A DNA stretch of 64,000 nucleotides from Circinella umbellata (Eukaryota > Mucoromycota > Mucoromycetes > Mucorales > Lichtheimiaceae): positions 372,001 to 436,000 of the forward strand of contig JAIWNF010000037.1 in NCBI GenBank assembly GCA_025093555.1, in the 5' to 3' direction. Of the stretch, positions 11,687 to 23,476 are shown one piece after another (the first letter of the stretch is position 1; every line of letters begins with the position of its first letter). The notes beneath the pieces were generated by a model, which ran no database searches, was not told the origin of the DNA, and saw only the letters and a program-made list of their open reading frames with translations. A program made the translations under genes and the position numbers.

Positions 11687-11886
11687 TGAAGTATAGGTGA
11701 AATATATATAAAGATAAGTAGTTAAATAGAATTGAATAGAATAGAGAGAAATGAATAACAGTAATAAATATTGTGAGAATCTTATATGTCTTTTATTAGA
11801 GATTGATTATAAAAGATATGATAAAAAGAATGAATGAATTAAATTATTAAATTGTAAGTCTTTATATATATTTTACCTATACTTCA
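11687..11886 (-). repeat. 5' LTR of the chromovirus (short form, with long terminal palindrome)
   Basis: 200 bp, only 26 bp upstream of the gag ATG. The two ends are inverted copies of each other: TGAAGTATAGGT outside, with the repeat continuing for about 28 bp with one mismatch. The outer end abuts AACAT, the target duplication, so this short LTR was the integrated end. It lacks about 270 bp present in the 3' LTR. No primer-binding site complementary to a known tRNA was recognised in the short leader. Confidence 0.75.
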
Positions 11887-11891
11887 AACAT

Positions 11892-13555
11892 TTATGATTT
11901 ATATAATTTATTTTACGACTTATGATTGGATTATTTTTGTTACACTGTTTGCCAAAACGAGAAATACACTATTGACTTCCAAATCACAAGTTCACCTGGT
12001 TTACCTGGTTCACCTAGTTCACCTTACTTCCCATGGTGAAATAATATGTAGATATATCCGATATTTCTACAGTAAATATATCAACATACACTGTATCCAC
12101 CAAATGCACCAAATTATTATCAATAAGATACAACCAATCTTCTAACAAGTTAATAGATTGGATATATGAAAACTGAACGAAGCAGACTACAAGGGTTAAA
12201 GAATAGAGCAGTTTTTCTTTTATCATTTCTTTTACCACTTTTTTTCATTATTTCTTTTATTTTTAATATAAACTATAATAAACATGTATACATCAAGTTT
12301 GAATCAATGTAATCAGCTTTTAAAAAGATCTTTCATATAAGATGTTGCAATTTAATAATCTATGTCAATCTTTGAGCTGAAATGAAATGAAAAAAATTAT
12401 AGAGAATAACAACAACATAAACAAAAACCATTCATAAGATGCAAGTGAAAATATACACATATTATTATCTGGTTTACAATACTATGCATGCATATCGCTA
12501 AAAAGATTTCAGAATCCGCCGGACTTTGCAAGACGACACAAGACTTATATTATTGATATGTTTATTTATATATTTAATCTTCTAGATATTTCTTGAAATA
12601 TCAAAAATTAACTTGTTAATTTTAAAAAATATAACTTTTAGAAACTTTATTTTTATTACACACCCAATGTTCTGAATGTTCAAATTGGGATTTGTTTATA
12701 TAAACACAGGCACCATAAGCAATTGCCTTATTGAGCATAGCATTTTCGTGCAGTTTGCATTCTTTTTGTGATGGAAACTGATTCTTTTTAGGGATGAATA
12801 AAACAACATGAAACAAAAAAAAACCAGAAAAACCAGAAAAATCAAAAAAAAAATTTTTTGGATGGATAGAGCAACGCTCAAAAATAATTGTTTATTGAAA
12901 ATAATTTATTAACACATCTGTTTCACTAAAGCTATTATCATAATTTATAAAAATTCTATATTAACATTAAATCTACAAATAAAATGGTAAACATGAAAGT
13001 TCGCCAAGATAGAGACATATGTATTAATTAGCTATCATTACATATGTACTACCATTTTATCTCTCTTCAAAACTTGCACACCCTATAAAGATACTACAAG
13101 TAATATTTTTGAACTCGTAAAACTTACCATTAGGTCTATTTGTTAAATGAAAAAACATTCTATAATACAAATTTATATTATTAGTATACATTATTATAGT
13201 ATCATACTACATTAAACAATATGCTTTAAAAACTTACTTTTCAGTCACTTGGAAATTATAGAAGCTTGTTAGGAAACTAAAAAACTGAAATATTCTGTAG
13301 TAAGTATACCTGATAGTACAGATGTATAAATTATTGCTCAATAATATATGGAAAAGTTTTAATAGTTACCCAAGATACTGTATTCAAATAAGGGCAGAAA
13401 ATCTATAAAAGAGAAAAGTGGAGAAAAAGGAGAAAAGAAGCAAAAATAAAATTCCTCAAGTTAAATTTCAACTTATAAGAGCTGTGTCCTCTATATAAGG
13501 TTACTGCTTTTCTTTTAATTTGCTTCACAACCTGTATTATTTTCTCCATCGCTTT
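11892..13555. other. AT-rich region, no supported gene
   Basis: No gene is supported. A short imperfect tandem of GGTTCACCT-like words lies at 11990-12025. A minus-strand stretch at 12622-12816 is open and contains Cys-rich coding-like sequence, possibly a transposon zinc-finger remnant, but there is no partner sequence to support it. Confidence 0.5.
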
Positions 13556-16500
13556 ATTCTTTCTAAATATGTTAAGACCTACGGTACCAACGTTTTGTGT
13601 CAATATGCACAAAACCATTCCCAAAGACCACAACTGCAATCTTGTAGAGTGCAACCTCGCCAAATTGATTAGGCACAGTATACTTGCGGGTTATGGTTTA
13701 ATCATCGCCAGAACATTAGACAACATCTATTGAGTGGTGCTCATGATAACCAACTGAGACAAAATCAAAGACAATCTTCACCAGCAGGACCCTCTCAACA
13801 AATACCTTCTATTCCTAATAATTCAAATCAACATGATAATTCTTTTGAGGCTGCTGAAGCATATAATTTTGATTCTGATGAGACATCAGATTCAGGAGAT
13901 GAATTAGTTGATGATGAGCTAAACATTCCGCCCAATAATGTTGTAGCTGTAAGTCTTCATTAATATGTATGTTATCTATTACTAAAAAAGTTTAATACTA
14001 ATCAAAAAAGTATTATATAGAATGGCATTGATGAATTAGAAGTGAGTCAACTTGATAGCGAAGATGAACAAATACCAGAAGATACAGCAGCTATATACTC
14101 CACTGTTCTCGATTTCACTGGTGATAGACAAAGGGCTGATAACCCTAATTACCCTTACCACAGCAAACTTAATTTTATTTTGCGTGCTTTCTTTGATGCA
14201 GATGACCATCTTCTGTCATTGACTATAAAACAACCCACATTAGAGCTGGTTGCCAATGTTATAGAGATTGTATGAGACGAACCTGGCATTCGTATACCAA
14301 TAAAGTATTGGAATATGTGGCATGGTGAAACCCATGAGCCAAAAATACAAATGACCACGGTTGCTAAGACCATAGTGTCTAACAGAAGAAATATCGATGG
14401 GAAATCTGAAAGAGTTGAAGAAAATGTCAAACTATATATGTATAAGCCATCTGAACTATTAAAACATCTAATTGCAAATCCAAAAATGTCATCATGTCTT
14501 AGCGCATTACCCGACCATACATATGATCAGCGTATTTCATTGACACAAGGTGATAAATGGAAAACTAATCCATTATTTCAACATCCAATGGTCAAGACTC
14601 TGGGTCCTTCTGATCTTTGGGTAGAAGACTTTATTGTTCCTCGTAATCCAGATGTACTGCCTTCTTTTATAAAAATCTTCAAGTTCTACACTAAGGATAA
14701 TATCATAATGGCAGATGCATGGGTTACTGAGTATGCATCTCTTCTGGGATTGGGTGATACAATTATTTTGCTATGCAATAATACTGATGGTGAACCAGTA
14801 TATACATCTATCTCACTTGACTCATATGTCCTTGCTGAGCATAATGATATTTATCAACAATGGCAGTATTATCGTGGTTGGCATGATATCTATGGCAATT
14901 TGATATATCAATCAGAGCCATATATGCTTGACAAACATAGTATTTTTGAAGCACGTTACCTAGCATTTGGATCAAATAGTACTGGCTGGAATTGTGTTCG
15001 TGTTGTACCTCTGAATCTTTTTACAGATGACACTAGTAGCAGCCGATCCAAAAAGTGGAATGAATTTGAAAGTTGGTCCACAGTGTCTGCTGGATTACCT
15101 TTGGAGGATCGAAACAAACATGAAAACACTTTTCTTGTTTGTCTTCATTATCGCCTGTCAGCTGTACAAATGCTTAAAAATATTGTAGATGACTTATGTA
15201 AATTAGAAAATGGAGTAGTAATGTATGATACTGAGTACCAAGAGAGCGTGCTGGTCATTGCTCCACTCAACTTTATCACAGCTGACAACATGGAACATGC
15301 ACAAATTGCTTGCCATAAAGGTGGTAGTACACACTTAAACTGCTGTAAATGTTACCACCCAAAGCCTCTTTTATCTATGGATTCTATCCATATCAGCCAT
15401 CATGGGTCCCCTCTCTGAAATCTTAATGACATTCGAGCATTGATTGAAAACCATGAATTACAGTATGAAATGACTTTCCCTGACGGATTAACATCGAGAA
15501 CTGCTAATGCACACAGATATAAGAAGACTGGAGGAGAAGTGCTACTTCAACTAGATGCATTTGATAGCACCAAAGATCTCCCGGTTGAGATTTTACATAC
15601 ATTGATGCTTGGTCCTACTAAATAGCTTGCATTTTCTACAATAAAATATCTGAGTGCAGGTGAAACAGATCAACTTCAAGCGAAATTATGAAGTTATCGT
15701 TCAAGAGCTTTTGGTCGTGTCTTAGGGAATTGTTTGCAGGTGAAAAGTACTTCATTTGTTGGGCGTGACTTTAAGATTATGGCACAACAATTACCTGTTA
15801 TATTCAACGACCTTATTCACAATGAGTGGAGTAGAAAGACAGAAGACCGGAAACATAAGCCTATACTTGTGCGAAATTGCTTAGTTGCTCAAGGCCATTT
15901 AGTTTCATTGTTGTATATGGGAAAGATTTATCAAAACTTTTGATTTTTATTGCGAACTCGTACAAAGAAAACTAGACGATTTTACAGCACATATCAACCT
16001 AATAAAAAACGTATTTCCTAAAAACACAACAATACATTCCCGAAAACAGCCTATCATCAGTAAAACGTCTAAACTACATTACCTCCACCACCTCAAAGAA
16101 GATTTAAAATGCTTTGCAACAGCAATTCATACTAAATCAGAGAAAGGTGAACAGTTCAATAAGTTCATCCATGAACATATTTTCCACACGAATCGACATA
16201 ATCCTTCTCATGATGTTCTAGAGCTGTTTGGACAACAAATGATGTTTAAGCATATAATTGATGGTGATTCCCATGTTAGTCTTAGTTCTGGTATTCAACA
16301 CTATTTGGACAACCATCCAAATTTCCAAGAACAGTATCTTGGTTATGATTGAGAGTATACTGATAACAACAATTCCTCCAGAGATATGAAAGTAGGGGCC
16401 ACTGGATTTTTTTATGATCATTATTCACATAGTTTAAGACTTGCTCACATTGTAAAGATCTATCCAGTCACCAGGAACTCATTAGAGAATCAAATTAAGT

Positions 16501-16682
16501 TTGGTTTCAATATATATAATCTAGTGCGCGATCATTCAAGTCAGAATGTTTATGCCTATGGGTCACAATTTTCACTATCATTATATTGTAACACTCAAAA
16601 AGACTCAATCGGAAATCCAGTCTTTACATCCGTTATTAAAACAATCGAACGTCAAAAAAACGAAGTAACTTTGATTGAGTAG
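13556..16682 (+). pseudogene. Second TNP2-like transposase relic
   Basis: One frame can be followed for over 2 kb, interrupted by stops rather than shifts. The N-terminal part has an acidic linker and an intron at about 13950-14021. Diagnostic motifs are FTDDTSSSRSKKWNEFESW (about 15020), STVSAGLPLEDRNKHEN (about 15080), NIVDDLCKLENGVVMYD (about 15180) and an NMEHAQIACHKGG/NCCKCY block (about 15290-15350), typical of fungal TNP2-like transposases. A C-terminal part with GEQFNKFIHEHIFHTNRHNPSHDV-type sequence (about 16150) follows after a frame change near 15940. In-frame stops: TGA at 14275, 15416, 15688 and 16352, and TAG at 15623 and near 13670. Dead, but clearly a different copy from the 2.3-4.4 kb one. 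Confidence 0.8.
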
Positions 16683-17215
16683 TCGATTTACAGACCCATT
16701 GTGAAAATAGAGAATATAACATTATCAATATAAACAAGTTCGGTAGTTTATGGTATATGCTCTCTAACAACTTTTATTAATTGTCATGCTTTACAGCCTT
16801 CATAATATTTTCTTTATTCAATTATTACCTATCTTTATTTTTATACAGTACTAGTACATTTTCTATTATCATCATTTTTTTTTCTTTTATACCTATTTAC
16901 CTTTAATTATCTTCTCCGTCCTTATATATATTTTATATTTAATCACTGTATCAACTTTTTTGTCCATTTATTAATTCTTTTTTACTATTAGTATTAACTG
17001 AAGAACAAATTGTAATTTATTTTTTGAACTTTTTCAAAAAACTCACTGCATAGTGTGTGATAATCGGTCTCTAGAATATGCTGTGACAGTGTAAATTTAT
17101 TCTTTGTTACACGAGATTTTTGAAAATCAACCAAATCTTCAATGGACCCCCCTAGTTCACTCAGTTCCCTGTTGAAATCCAACACCTACCTAACAAAAAA
17201 TAACAAACCCGTAAG
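16683..17215 (-). pseudogene. Uncharacterised minus-strand relic (ORF 16994-17185)
   Basis: T-rich sequence follows the TNP2 relic. On the minus strand 17185-16994 is open for about 63 codons (LDFNRELSEL, DYHTLCSEFF), and may be the continuation of the relic that flanks the next LTR. No domain recognised. Confidence 0.3.
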
Positions 17216-17870
17216 CTTTAGCCAATAATATTAATGCTTGAAGTAAACAAATACCAAATTTGAACATTTTGACCTTTAGGTATATATTCATTGTTCCTAA
17301 GTGTTATATCAATCAAATATAATAAAATAAAAGAGACATTAAAAAGTCAACGAGACCCAAAAGAACAATAATTTAACTGAAGTTTATTAAAATAAAATAT
17401 TATCTCTATTTATATGAATCTTATTATCAGTGGGATATATTGATATGTGTATACGTAAGATTTATATTTGTCATGGCCATGTGAATTATGAATATAAGAT
17501 TAATGATATTAAGATTAGACTTTGAGCGCTTGACAATATGATATATCTACGCAGCTGTAACCTTATATCATTATAGAAGACAGACTTCTGTGTTCTTATA
17601 AATCATGGTCTAAATAGGGAAATACACGAAATGTCAGTAAAGCATAATTAAAGATATACTATACTTTAATAATTAGAATGACAAATAATTATCTTTATGA
17701 ATAATATGTGTTGGATACAACACTAAGCCATTTGTTTCTTGGAGGTCGACCTCAGCCACATTTCTTTGTTCCCCCCTCCATCTGTTTACTTAAATGACTC
17801 TTGTTTTTCTTGACTGAAGTCATACATGTTTTACCATTAAAATCTACTGACCTTTTTAAGAAAGAATAAT
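17216..17870 (-). pseudogene. Relic with GRPPRNK basic motif, split by a solo LTR
   Basis: Minus-strand coding-like sequence (KTCMTSVKKNKSHL, then an AT-hook-like GRPPRNK) runs from about 17870 to 17728. It continues in the same frame beyond the solo LTR at 17302-17722 (NKWLRNNEYIPKGQNVQIW) once the LTR and one CTAAG are removed. One in-frame TGA lies before GRPP. The family was not recognised; a transposase DNA-binding part is possible. Confidence 0.45.
17302..17722 (+). mobile_element. Solo LTR (TGTTATATC family), copy 1
   Basis: 421 bp, starting TGTTATATC and ending GATACAACA. It is flanked by a perfect 5-bp duplication CTAAG (17297-17301 and 17723-17727). A second copy in opposite orientation lies at 26213-27319. 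No internal sequence remains. Confidence 0.9.
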
Positions 17871-19085
17871 AAACATAAGTGGTTAAAAAAATACTTTTGT
17901 TTATTACAGGATTGTTAAGAGCTCTCTTGATGACTAATTGTAAAGTGTTATCTATAGTGCTTTACACCTTATTCATTGGCTTTCTTTTGTGAATGTAGGT
18001 GGTTCCTGTTTGTGCAGAAGGACAGATGACCAAGGACCCAGTTGCATGATTGAAGAATAATCTTTATTTATTGATAATTCTTTTAAATGATATATAATTA
18101 ATGATATTACATTTAAAAAATAAGATGGAAATAGATATATCCTTAAAATGGTATAACTTTGATTATATTATATTTAAAGAATAATAAATAAAGGTTTATC
18201 TTTTTATAATGTTTTAGCTTTATTAAAAAAAATAATAAAATTATTCAAAATATTTATATTTTAGAAGAATTTATTAATTTTTGATTATTATCTTTTTAAA
18301 AATTTAATGAATAAAAAAGATAAAACATATAAATGTTATATCCTTGGAATGAAAAAACTTTAATGATCAAAACCTTTAAAGATAAATAAATACAATTTTT
18401 ATTAATTTAAACACCCCCAGAATGGTAATGAGGATTCGAAGAAATGGTAGTTTCGGTCTCTATTGTCCTCTAAGTGCATAAGGTTTACCTTGCACAGCGA
18501 CTCTTTATGGTTCTTTCTCTTAGAGAAAGGTTCTTGAAACTCCATAAAAAAATTTAATTCTTTGTCTTGGCAGTTTCAACATGTGTATCTTTTATAGATA
18601 AAATCTTTATATGTAATATCTTTTATAATTTATAGATAAGGATTGTCCTTTATTGCGGACTTTACTTTCATGTGTTGTTCTGCCTATAGTCGCTTTACCT
18701 TTACCCCAGTTTCCTTCACATGCCTTTTTTTATTCACTTCACCATAATTTACTTGATTTACATTCATATGTTGCTTTCTTACAATTCTATTAGGCTGTTT
18801 TTTCCAACTGTTGCTCATAAAGCCAAGCTTGCTTTTGTATGTCCTTTCCTCATAATAGTCATCATCATTACCATCACTGTCACTTGTCAATATAGCATCA
18901 CAGTGCAATAATTGACTTTTGTACTCACTACCTTGATCATCATTTACACAGGTATTATGTCCATCTTTATTTAGTAGCCCCACCATCCCCATCTTAGGGG
19001 TATATACCCTAGTTGCAATACTTTGTAAAAATTTCTGATGATTACAATTTATTTTTAATTATTTATAAAATTGAATTTTTTAATT
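17871..19085. other. AT-rich region with one unassigned minus-strand ORF (18684-18992)
   Basis: No recognised gene. An ATG-initiated minus-strand frame of 102 codons at 18992-18684 has an acidic stretch (SDSDGNDDDYYEER) followed by a basic C-terminus; composition suggests a linker from a transposon protein rather than a shadow, but nothing confirms it. The rest is poly-A/T. Confidence 0.35.
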
Positions 19086-20985
19086 ATATAAAAAAGAAAC
19101 TATACAATAGATCAACAAAATTTAAATGAAGTTAATAAAATTGTTATAAATAACTGGAAATTTTTATAATATAATTGGCCTATTATAAATCATAAATATA
19201 AACATCATACAGAAATAAAACATATTAAAGAAATTAAGAAAATTTTAGTTGATAAGATTGGATATATATCAGTATTCTTTTCTTTAGTAATATTATATAC
19301 AAACTGTGAATATCCTAGACCTTATTTTGAAATACAAAAAAGTTTACTTCTATTATATCAATTAGTATCAGGTATATTAGGTATAAAAATTAATAAATAT
19401 TTGCCCCAAGCAACATATCATAAATATTATAAAAGGTTTTGGATGGATGAAGATAATTATAAAGAGTAAATAAAGTAACTAATAACTCTTTAGAAAATAT
19501 GTTTTCAACAATTAGATTACATATTTTATCATCATATAAATATAACCCACCATTATTTAAACATATTATACTAATAGTTGATGGACATGATTCACGAATA
19601 AATTATGTCAATACTGATATAAAATGTGAAAGATTATTTTCTTATAAATTTAAAAAAGATAGTATACGAACACAAATTGTATCAGATATGAATGATATGA
19701 TAACTTATACATTAAAAAGTGATTATTGTTCTGATGGTTCTGATGGTTCTATGTTCTTAAATATGAAACTTTATGTAATGGTGTAAGACCATTATGACGA
19801 TATATTCAACCATAAGATTGTTGATCTACATGCTTATCCGCGGAATACTAAGGATAGACGATAGCATGGTTGAGCACATGGTTGAATATAGAAATATTAG
19901 GATCGTTATTCTATATAGAAATGTTGATCATTGATATTAGATATATATTAGTTAGACGTAAATTAGCCCCTAATATTTCGACGTATATAAATAAAGGGTT
20001 TCCTGACAACCAGGAAACAGTAATTCGTTTTTATTATATATATTCTCGAACCCCTTTTCTTTCTACCAATATTTAACTATTACGCTTCCTCATAAACTGG
20101 CTGATGGAACCCAATTGTAAGTATACAATAATCAGTCATGCGCTATTACACTTTATAATAAATTAAGTAAACAAGATGTATTAGCAACTGATGGGGGATA
20201 TACTTTATTTATAAATCAACTAATAGAACTTTCAAGTAAAAAAGGATATGATTTATCTAAAATAATTTTGTATATTCAATCCATAAAGAAATTAATGTAA
20301 ATTTAACAGCAGATAAAAGACATTATAATGATGTATTTGGTAGTTTTAGGTCAAAAATTGAAAACCAGTTTTCGGAAATTGGTAATAAATATAATAGGCT
20401 TAGTAATAATAAATCTATAGTAAAAATGAATAATATAAAATTCTATAATCTTCAGTTTCATGTAGCCTGTTTATTAAAAAATATAAGAAAGTTCTGTGAT
20501 AAATTTAATATAAATACACAAGCACATCATAAGTTATGGGAAACTGATGATTTTGAATTCCCATTTGAAGCTAAATTAATTGATATTGTTATTAGTAATT
20601 TAAGTGAAGCTGCATTAAAAAAAGGTGAAATGCTTAAATTACAAGAACAATTTTTAAAATTTGATATAGATGATAATATGAATATTGATAATGAAGTCAG
20701 TAAAAATGATAATAAAGATAATAATAGTAGTGAAGATGATATTCCTAAATTTAATAAAAAGAAAAGAAGATGTAAAGGTAAAGGAAAGGAACCAGTTATT
20801 AACATAAATAAAATTAGAAATAAAGATAATGAGGCATATGAAATAGAAAGCATGGTTAATCATAAAATTGAACATAATAAATACATACTTTTTGTAAAAT
20901 GGAAGAACTATCCTTCTACAGATAATAGTTGGTTACATATCAATAAGTTTAATGAAAAAAAATTATTAAATGAATATATTTTATA
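19086..20985 (+). pseudogene. DDE transposase relic with C-terminal chromodomain
   Basis: A helical N-terminal half (YPRPYFEIQKSLLLLYQLVSG at about 19310) precedes a DDE-type core. First Asp in ILIVDGHDSRI (about 19580), second in LATDGGYTLF (about 20190), Glu in FGSFRSKIENQF (about 20350), the spacing of the DDE_Tnp_4/Harbinger-like superfamily. A Lys-rich linker and a chromodomain (YEIESMVNHKIEHNKY, LFVKWKNYPSTDNSW at about 20840-20950) close the protein. A frameshift near 19467, a second near 20280 and a 377-bp solo LTR at 19774 inactivate it. Superfamily assignment rests on motif spacing. Confidence 0.7.
19774..20150 (+). mobile_element. Solo LTR inserted in the DDE transposase relic
   Basis: 377 bp, with ends TGTAAT...ATTACA, flanked by a perfect CTTTA duplication (19769-19773 and 20151-20155). 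A TATA-like TATATAAATAAAG lies at about 19984. Removing the LTR and one CTTTA joins MKLY to NKLSKQDVLATDGG in frame, proving the limits. Confidence 0.9.
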
Positions 20986-21068
20986 ACAACATCTTCATAT
21001 ATAATTCTTTATATATTAGGGCAAAACATTAATAAAACAAAGGAAGAAAGGATTATCTATAGTTATTT

Positions 21069-21305
21069 TTAAAGGTTTTCTTTTTTTCTTTTTTTTATAA
21101 TAGGATTATCTACCTGATGTATAATATTTTCCTCATTTTTTTCAATTTTTTTGGTCTTTTTTCTTTTTTTAGGAACATGATCTAGTGGGTTATGTCTCCT
21201 ACAAACATATTTCTTCTTATTTACACTTTTTCTTATTTTTTTACCAGAAAATTTATCTTCATTCTTTCCTTTTTTAAACTTATAAACACAAAAATTATTA
21301 TTCAT
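21069..21305 (-). pseudogene. Lys-rich ORF of unknown origin
   Basis: ATG-started 78-codon frame with a C-x-R-H element (YVCRRHNPLDH) and a long Lys/Glu tail. It faces the DDE relic tail to tail. Probably a transposon fragment; no family recognised. Confidence 0.3.
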
Positions 21306-21719
21306 AGAAAGGTATAGAAAATAGTCTGTAGAGAATAAATTTTTTATTTTATTATTTATTTATTATTTTTGTATTTTTGTGAGGATGCTTTTTTCGATGA
21401 AATGGTCAAATCCAGACAGTATAAAAGTGTCTACCTTATTGCATAGATTTATTTGTAATTGTATATGATTAATAAGAAGAAAATTATTTAGGGTAACCAT
21501 TTTGAGAGTACTTTTTAAGTATAGAAAAAAATTCAATTTTGTTTTTGGGGGGGAAAGTTTAATATGCATGCTTTAAGACACCAGACTTATAAAAAGTCTG
21601 AAATTAAAAAGAAATCTATAACAATTTTGTGAACATTAGACTATAGTTCATTCCACGATATTGAAAATAATATAAATCAAAAACAATATACAAGTTCATA
21701 CCTTTTTCTGCCACAGAGC

Positions 21720-22520
21720 GACCTATACAACCATTAATAATTCTTCTTTAGATCCATTAGCCTTCTCTTCAGCTTCAGATGTATTAATAATTTCAAATAA
21801 GGTATTATAACCTTTTTCTTTAAGGATATTAATCCATGCTTGTGTACTTTGTTTGTTGATTCGATGTTTTCTTGAAATATTATTTAAAAGTTGTTGGATT
21901 TGATTTACATTATCATGATGATGTACATGGAGAGCTGCTGGTATTTTCAAAACATTTGAATCTGTATTTATTTCATTTTCAAGCTAATCAAACAACAAGT
22001 TGGATATCGCATTATAGATGACTACACATTTAAGCATGCCAGTTATACATACCTTATTGATTTCTTCATTCAATAACTATAATAAATCTTTCTTTTCTTC
22101 AACATGTTTTTTAATCCAATCCTTAATATCAAATGGAAGTCTTGATTCTTTGATATCTTATTCACTAAAAGGATTATGACCATTATTCATCTAATTATAT
22201 GTTACATCAATGATACCAACATACTATCAACAGCATGTTTAGTAGCTTTTATTTTTGCAGTACAACCAGTGTGTTTTGATAAATTTGTTTGATGTTTTTT
22301 GGTTGCTGGGGGGATGGAAGACAATTTATGACTATGATCACAGATGTACAAAAGAGACCAATCAACTTTTTTTTTGGGTCCAAGAGCATATTTTGTGAAT
22401 AACATTGAAGGAGCTGTAGTTGAGGTTGTGATTTTTTTCTTGTTCCAAATTACATGGCAAGAAGCTTCTTCAGCAAACCATTTATTAAAATTATATTTAT
22501 TGTAAAAAGTTAACTCCATA
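21720..22520 (-). pseudogene. Mutator-like (MULE) transposase N-terminal relic
   Basis: The frame starting at 22519 has the aromatic/Cys/His pattern of a FAR1/FLYWCH-type DNA-binding domain (SLLYICDHSHKLSS, then HTGCTAKIKAT). Coding-like sequence continues with stops at CAA/CAG-type positions (NPFSE, then TAA, then DIKESRLPFDIKDWI) to a block 21950-21723 (NNISRKHRINKQSTQAWINIL), a pattern familiar from MULE proteins. No catalytic DDE part is present. Family call by motif. Confidence 0.55.
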
Positions 22521-22912
22521 GGGGATCTAACTCAGTCAATAAAAGGTCATTTGCATACAATAGAAAGTGTGTCATTAGTTTGATTGTTCATGATAAATAC
22601 AGATAATGAGGAATAAAGAAAATAATGAATAGGATTGCGAATCTACCTATAAAGATGGGAAAGACGTGCAATCTGTTACTTGCCCCTAAGTGAAACTTGT
22701 CTGAAATAAAAACATTCCTGGGAATGACAGTTTCTGAGTAGAACAAAAATTTGTTGATGTCATTAGTATGGACAATTAGGAGCATCGATAACTATATGGC
22801 ATCATAAAAATCAAAAACTGTCTTTGTAAAAAAGTAACACAAAAAGAAAAATAAACATAGCTGTCTATGACAAAAAACAATACAACATCTAATTATTTAG
22901 ATATTAATTTAT

Positions 22913-22985
22913 TGGAGAAGCAGAGTATCGATCTCTGTACCTCTCGCATGCTAAGCGAGCGCTCTACCATTTGAGCTACATCCCC
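22913..22985 (-). tRNA. tRNA-Ala (anticodon AGC)
   Basis: A 73-nt cloverleaf reads on the minus strand. Acceptor GGGGATG pairs with CTTCTCC, with one T-T mismatch and one G-T pair. D arm GCTC...GAGC; anticodon arm CTCGC-TTAGCAT-GCGAG with AGC; T arm CAGAG-ATCGATA-CTCTG. There is no intron and the discriminator base is A. The ATCGATA T loop is normal for eukaryotic tRNA-Ala. The nearest run of T residues in the transcript is about 35 nt downstream. LTRs are stacked beginning 10 bp from its 5' end. Confidence 0.9.
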
Positions 22986-22995
22986 TTCGTGTAAA

Positions 22996-23232
22996 TGACA
23001 CGTTGTGTGGTAGTTTCGTTTGGTCAGTCCAAAGAAAAGGTTCACGTGATTCGTGATTTAGAATTAGATCCTTGGGTGGTCATGTGACCACTTAAGTAAG
23101 TATAAATATGGGCGGTTCAACCGCAAAATAATAAATCTTTATCTTTTCTATCCCTTTTACTTTTACTTTTACCTTTTTCTTTTGATTGATTTTTGACAGA
23201 CTTTACAACAAGGGAAACTCTACCACATGTCA
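22996..23232 (+). mobile_element. tRNA-proximal solo LTR 1
   Basis: 237 bp, TGACACGTTG...CCACATGTCA, with a near-perfect terminal inverted repeat and an internal TATAAATA. TAAA lies on both sides (22992-22995 and 23233-23236). Starts 10 bp upstream of the mature tRNA-Ala 5' end. Confidence 0.85.
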
Positions 23233-23236
23233 TAAA

Positions 23237-23472
23237 TGACACGTTGTGTGGTAGTTTCGTTCGGTCAGACCAAAGAAAAGGTTCACGTGAATCGTGATTT
23301 AGAATTAGATCCTTGGGTGGTCATGTGACCACTTAAGTACGTATAAATATGGGCAGTTCAACCGCAAAATAATAAATCTTTATCTTTTCTATCCCTTTTA
23401 CTCTTACTTTTACCTTTTTCTTTGATTGATTTTTGACAGACTTTACAACAAGGGAAACTCTACCACGTGTTA
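23237..23472 (+). mobile_element. tRNA-proximal solo LTR 2 (same family)
   Basis: 236 bp, about 3% different from LTR 1, same orientation, again bounded by TAAA (23233-23236 and 23473-23476). The last bases read TTA instead of TCA. Confidence 0.85.
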
Positions 23473-23476
23473 TAAA

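Larger units (their letters stand above)
6171..11886 (-). mobile_element. Full-length Ty3/Gypsy chromovirus
   Basis: A 5.7-kb retroelement transcribed leftward, flanked by a perfect 5-bp target duplication AACAT (6166-6170 and 11887-11891). Gag, protease, reverse transcriptase, RNase H, integrase and a C-terminal chromodomain occur in Ty3/Gypsy order, so it is a chromovirus. Coding capacity is lost: Trp-type positions have become TAG or TGA near 10375, 10370 and 10080, and there are small frameshifts near 8815 (RT) and 7525 (integrase). The two LTRs share about 187 bp with very few differences, suggesting recent insertion, yet they differ strongly in length (see the LTR entries). Confidence 0.92.
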
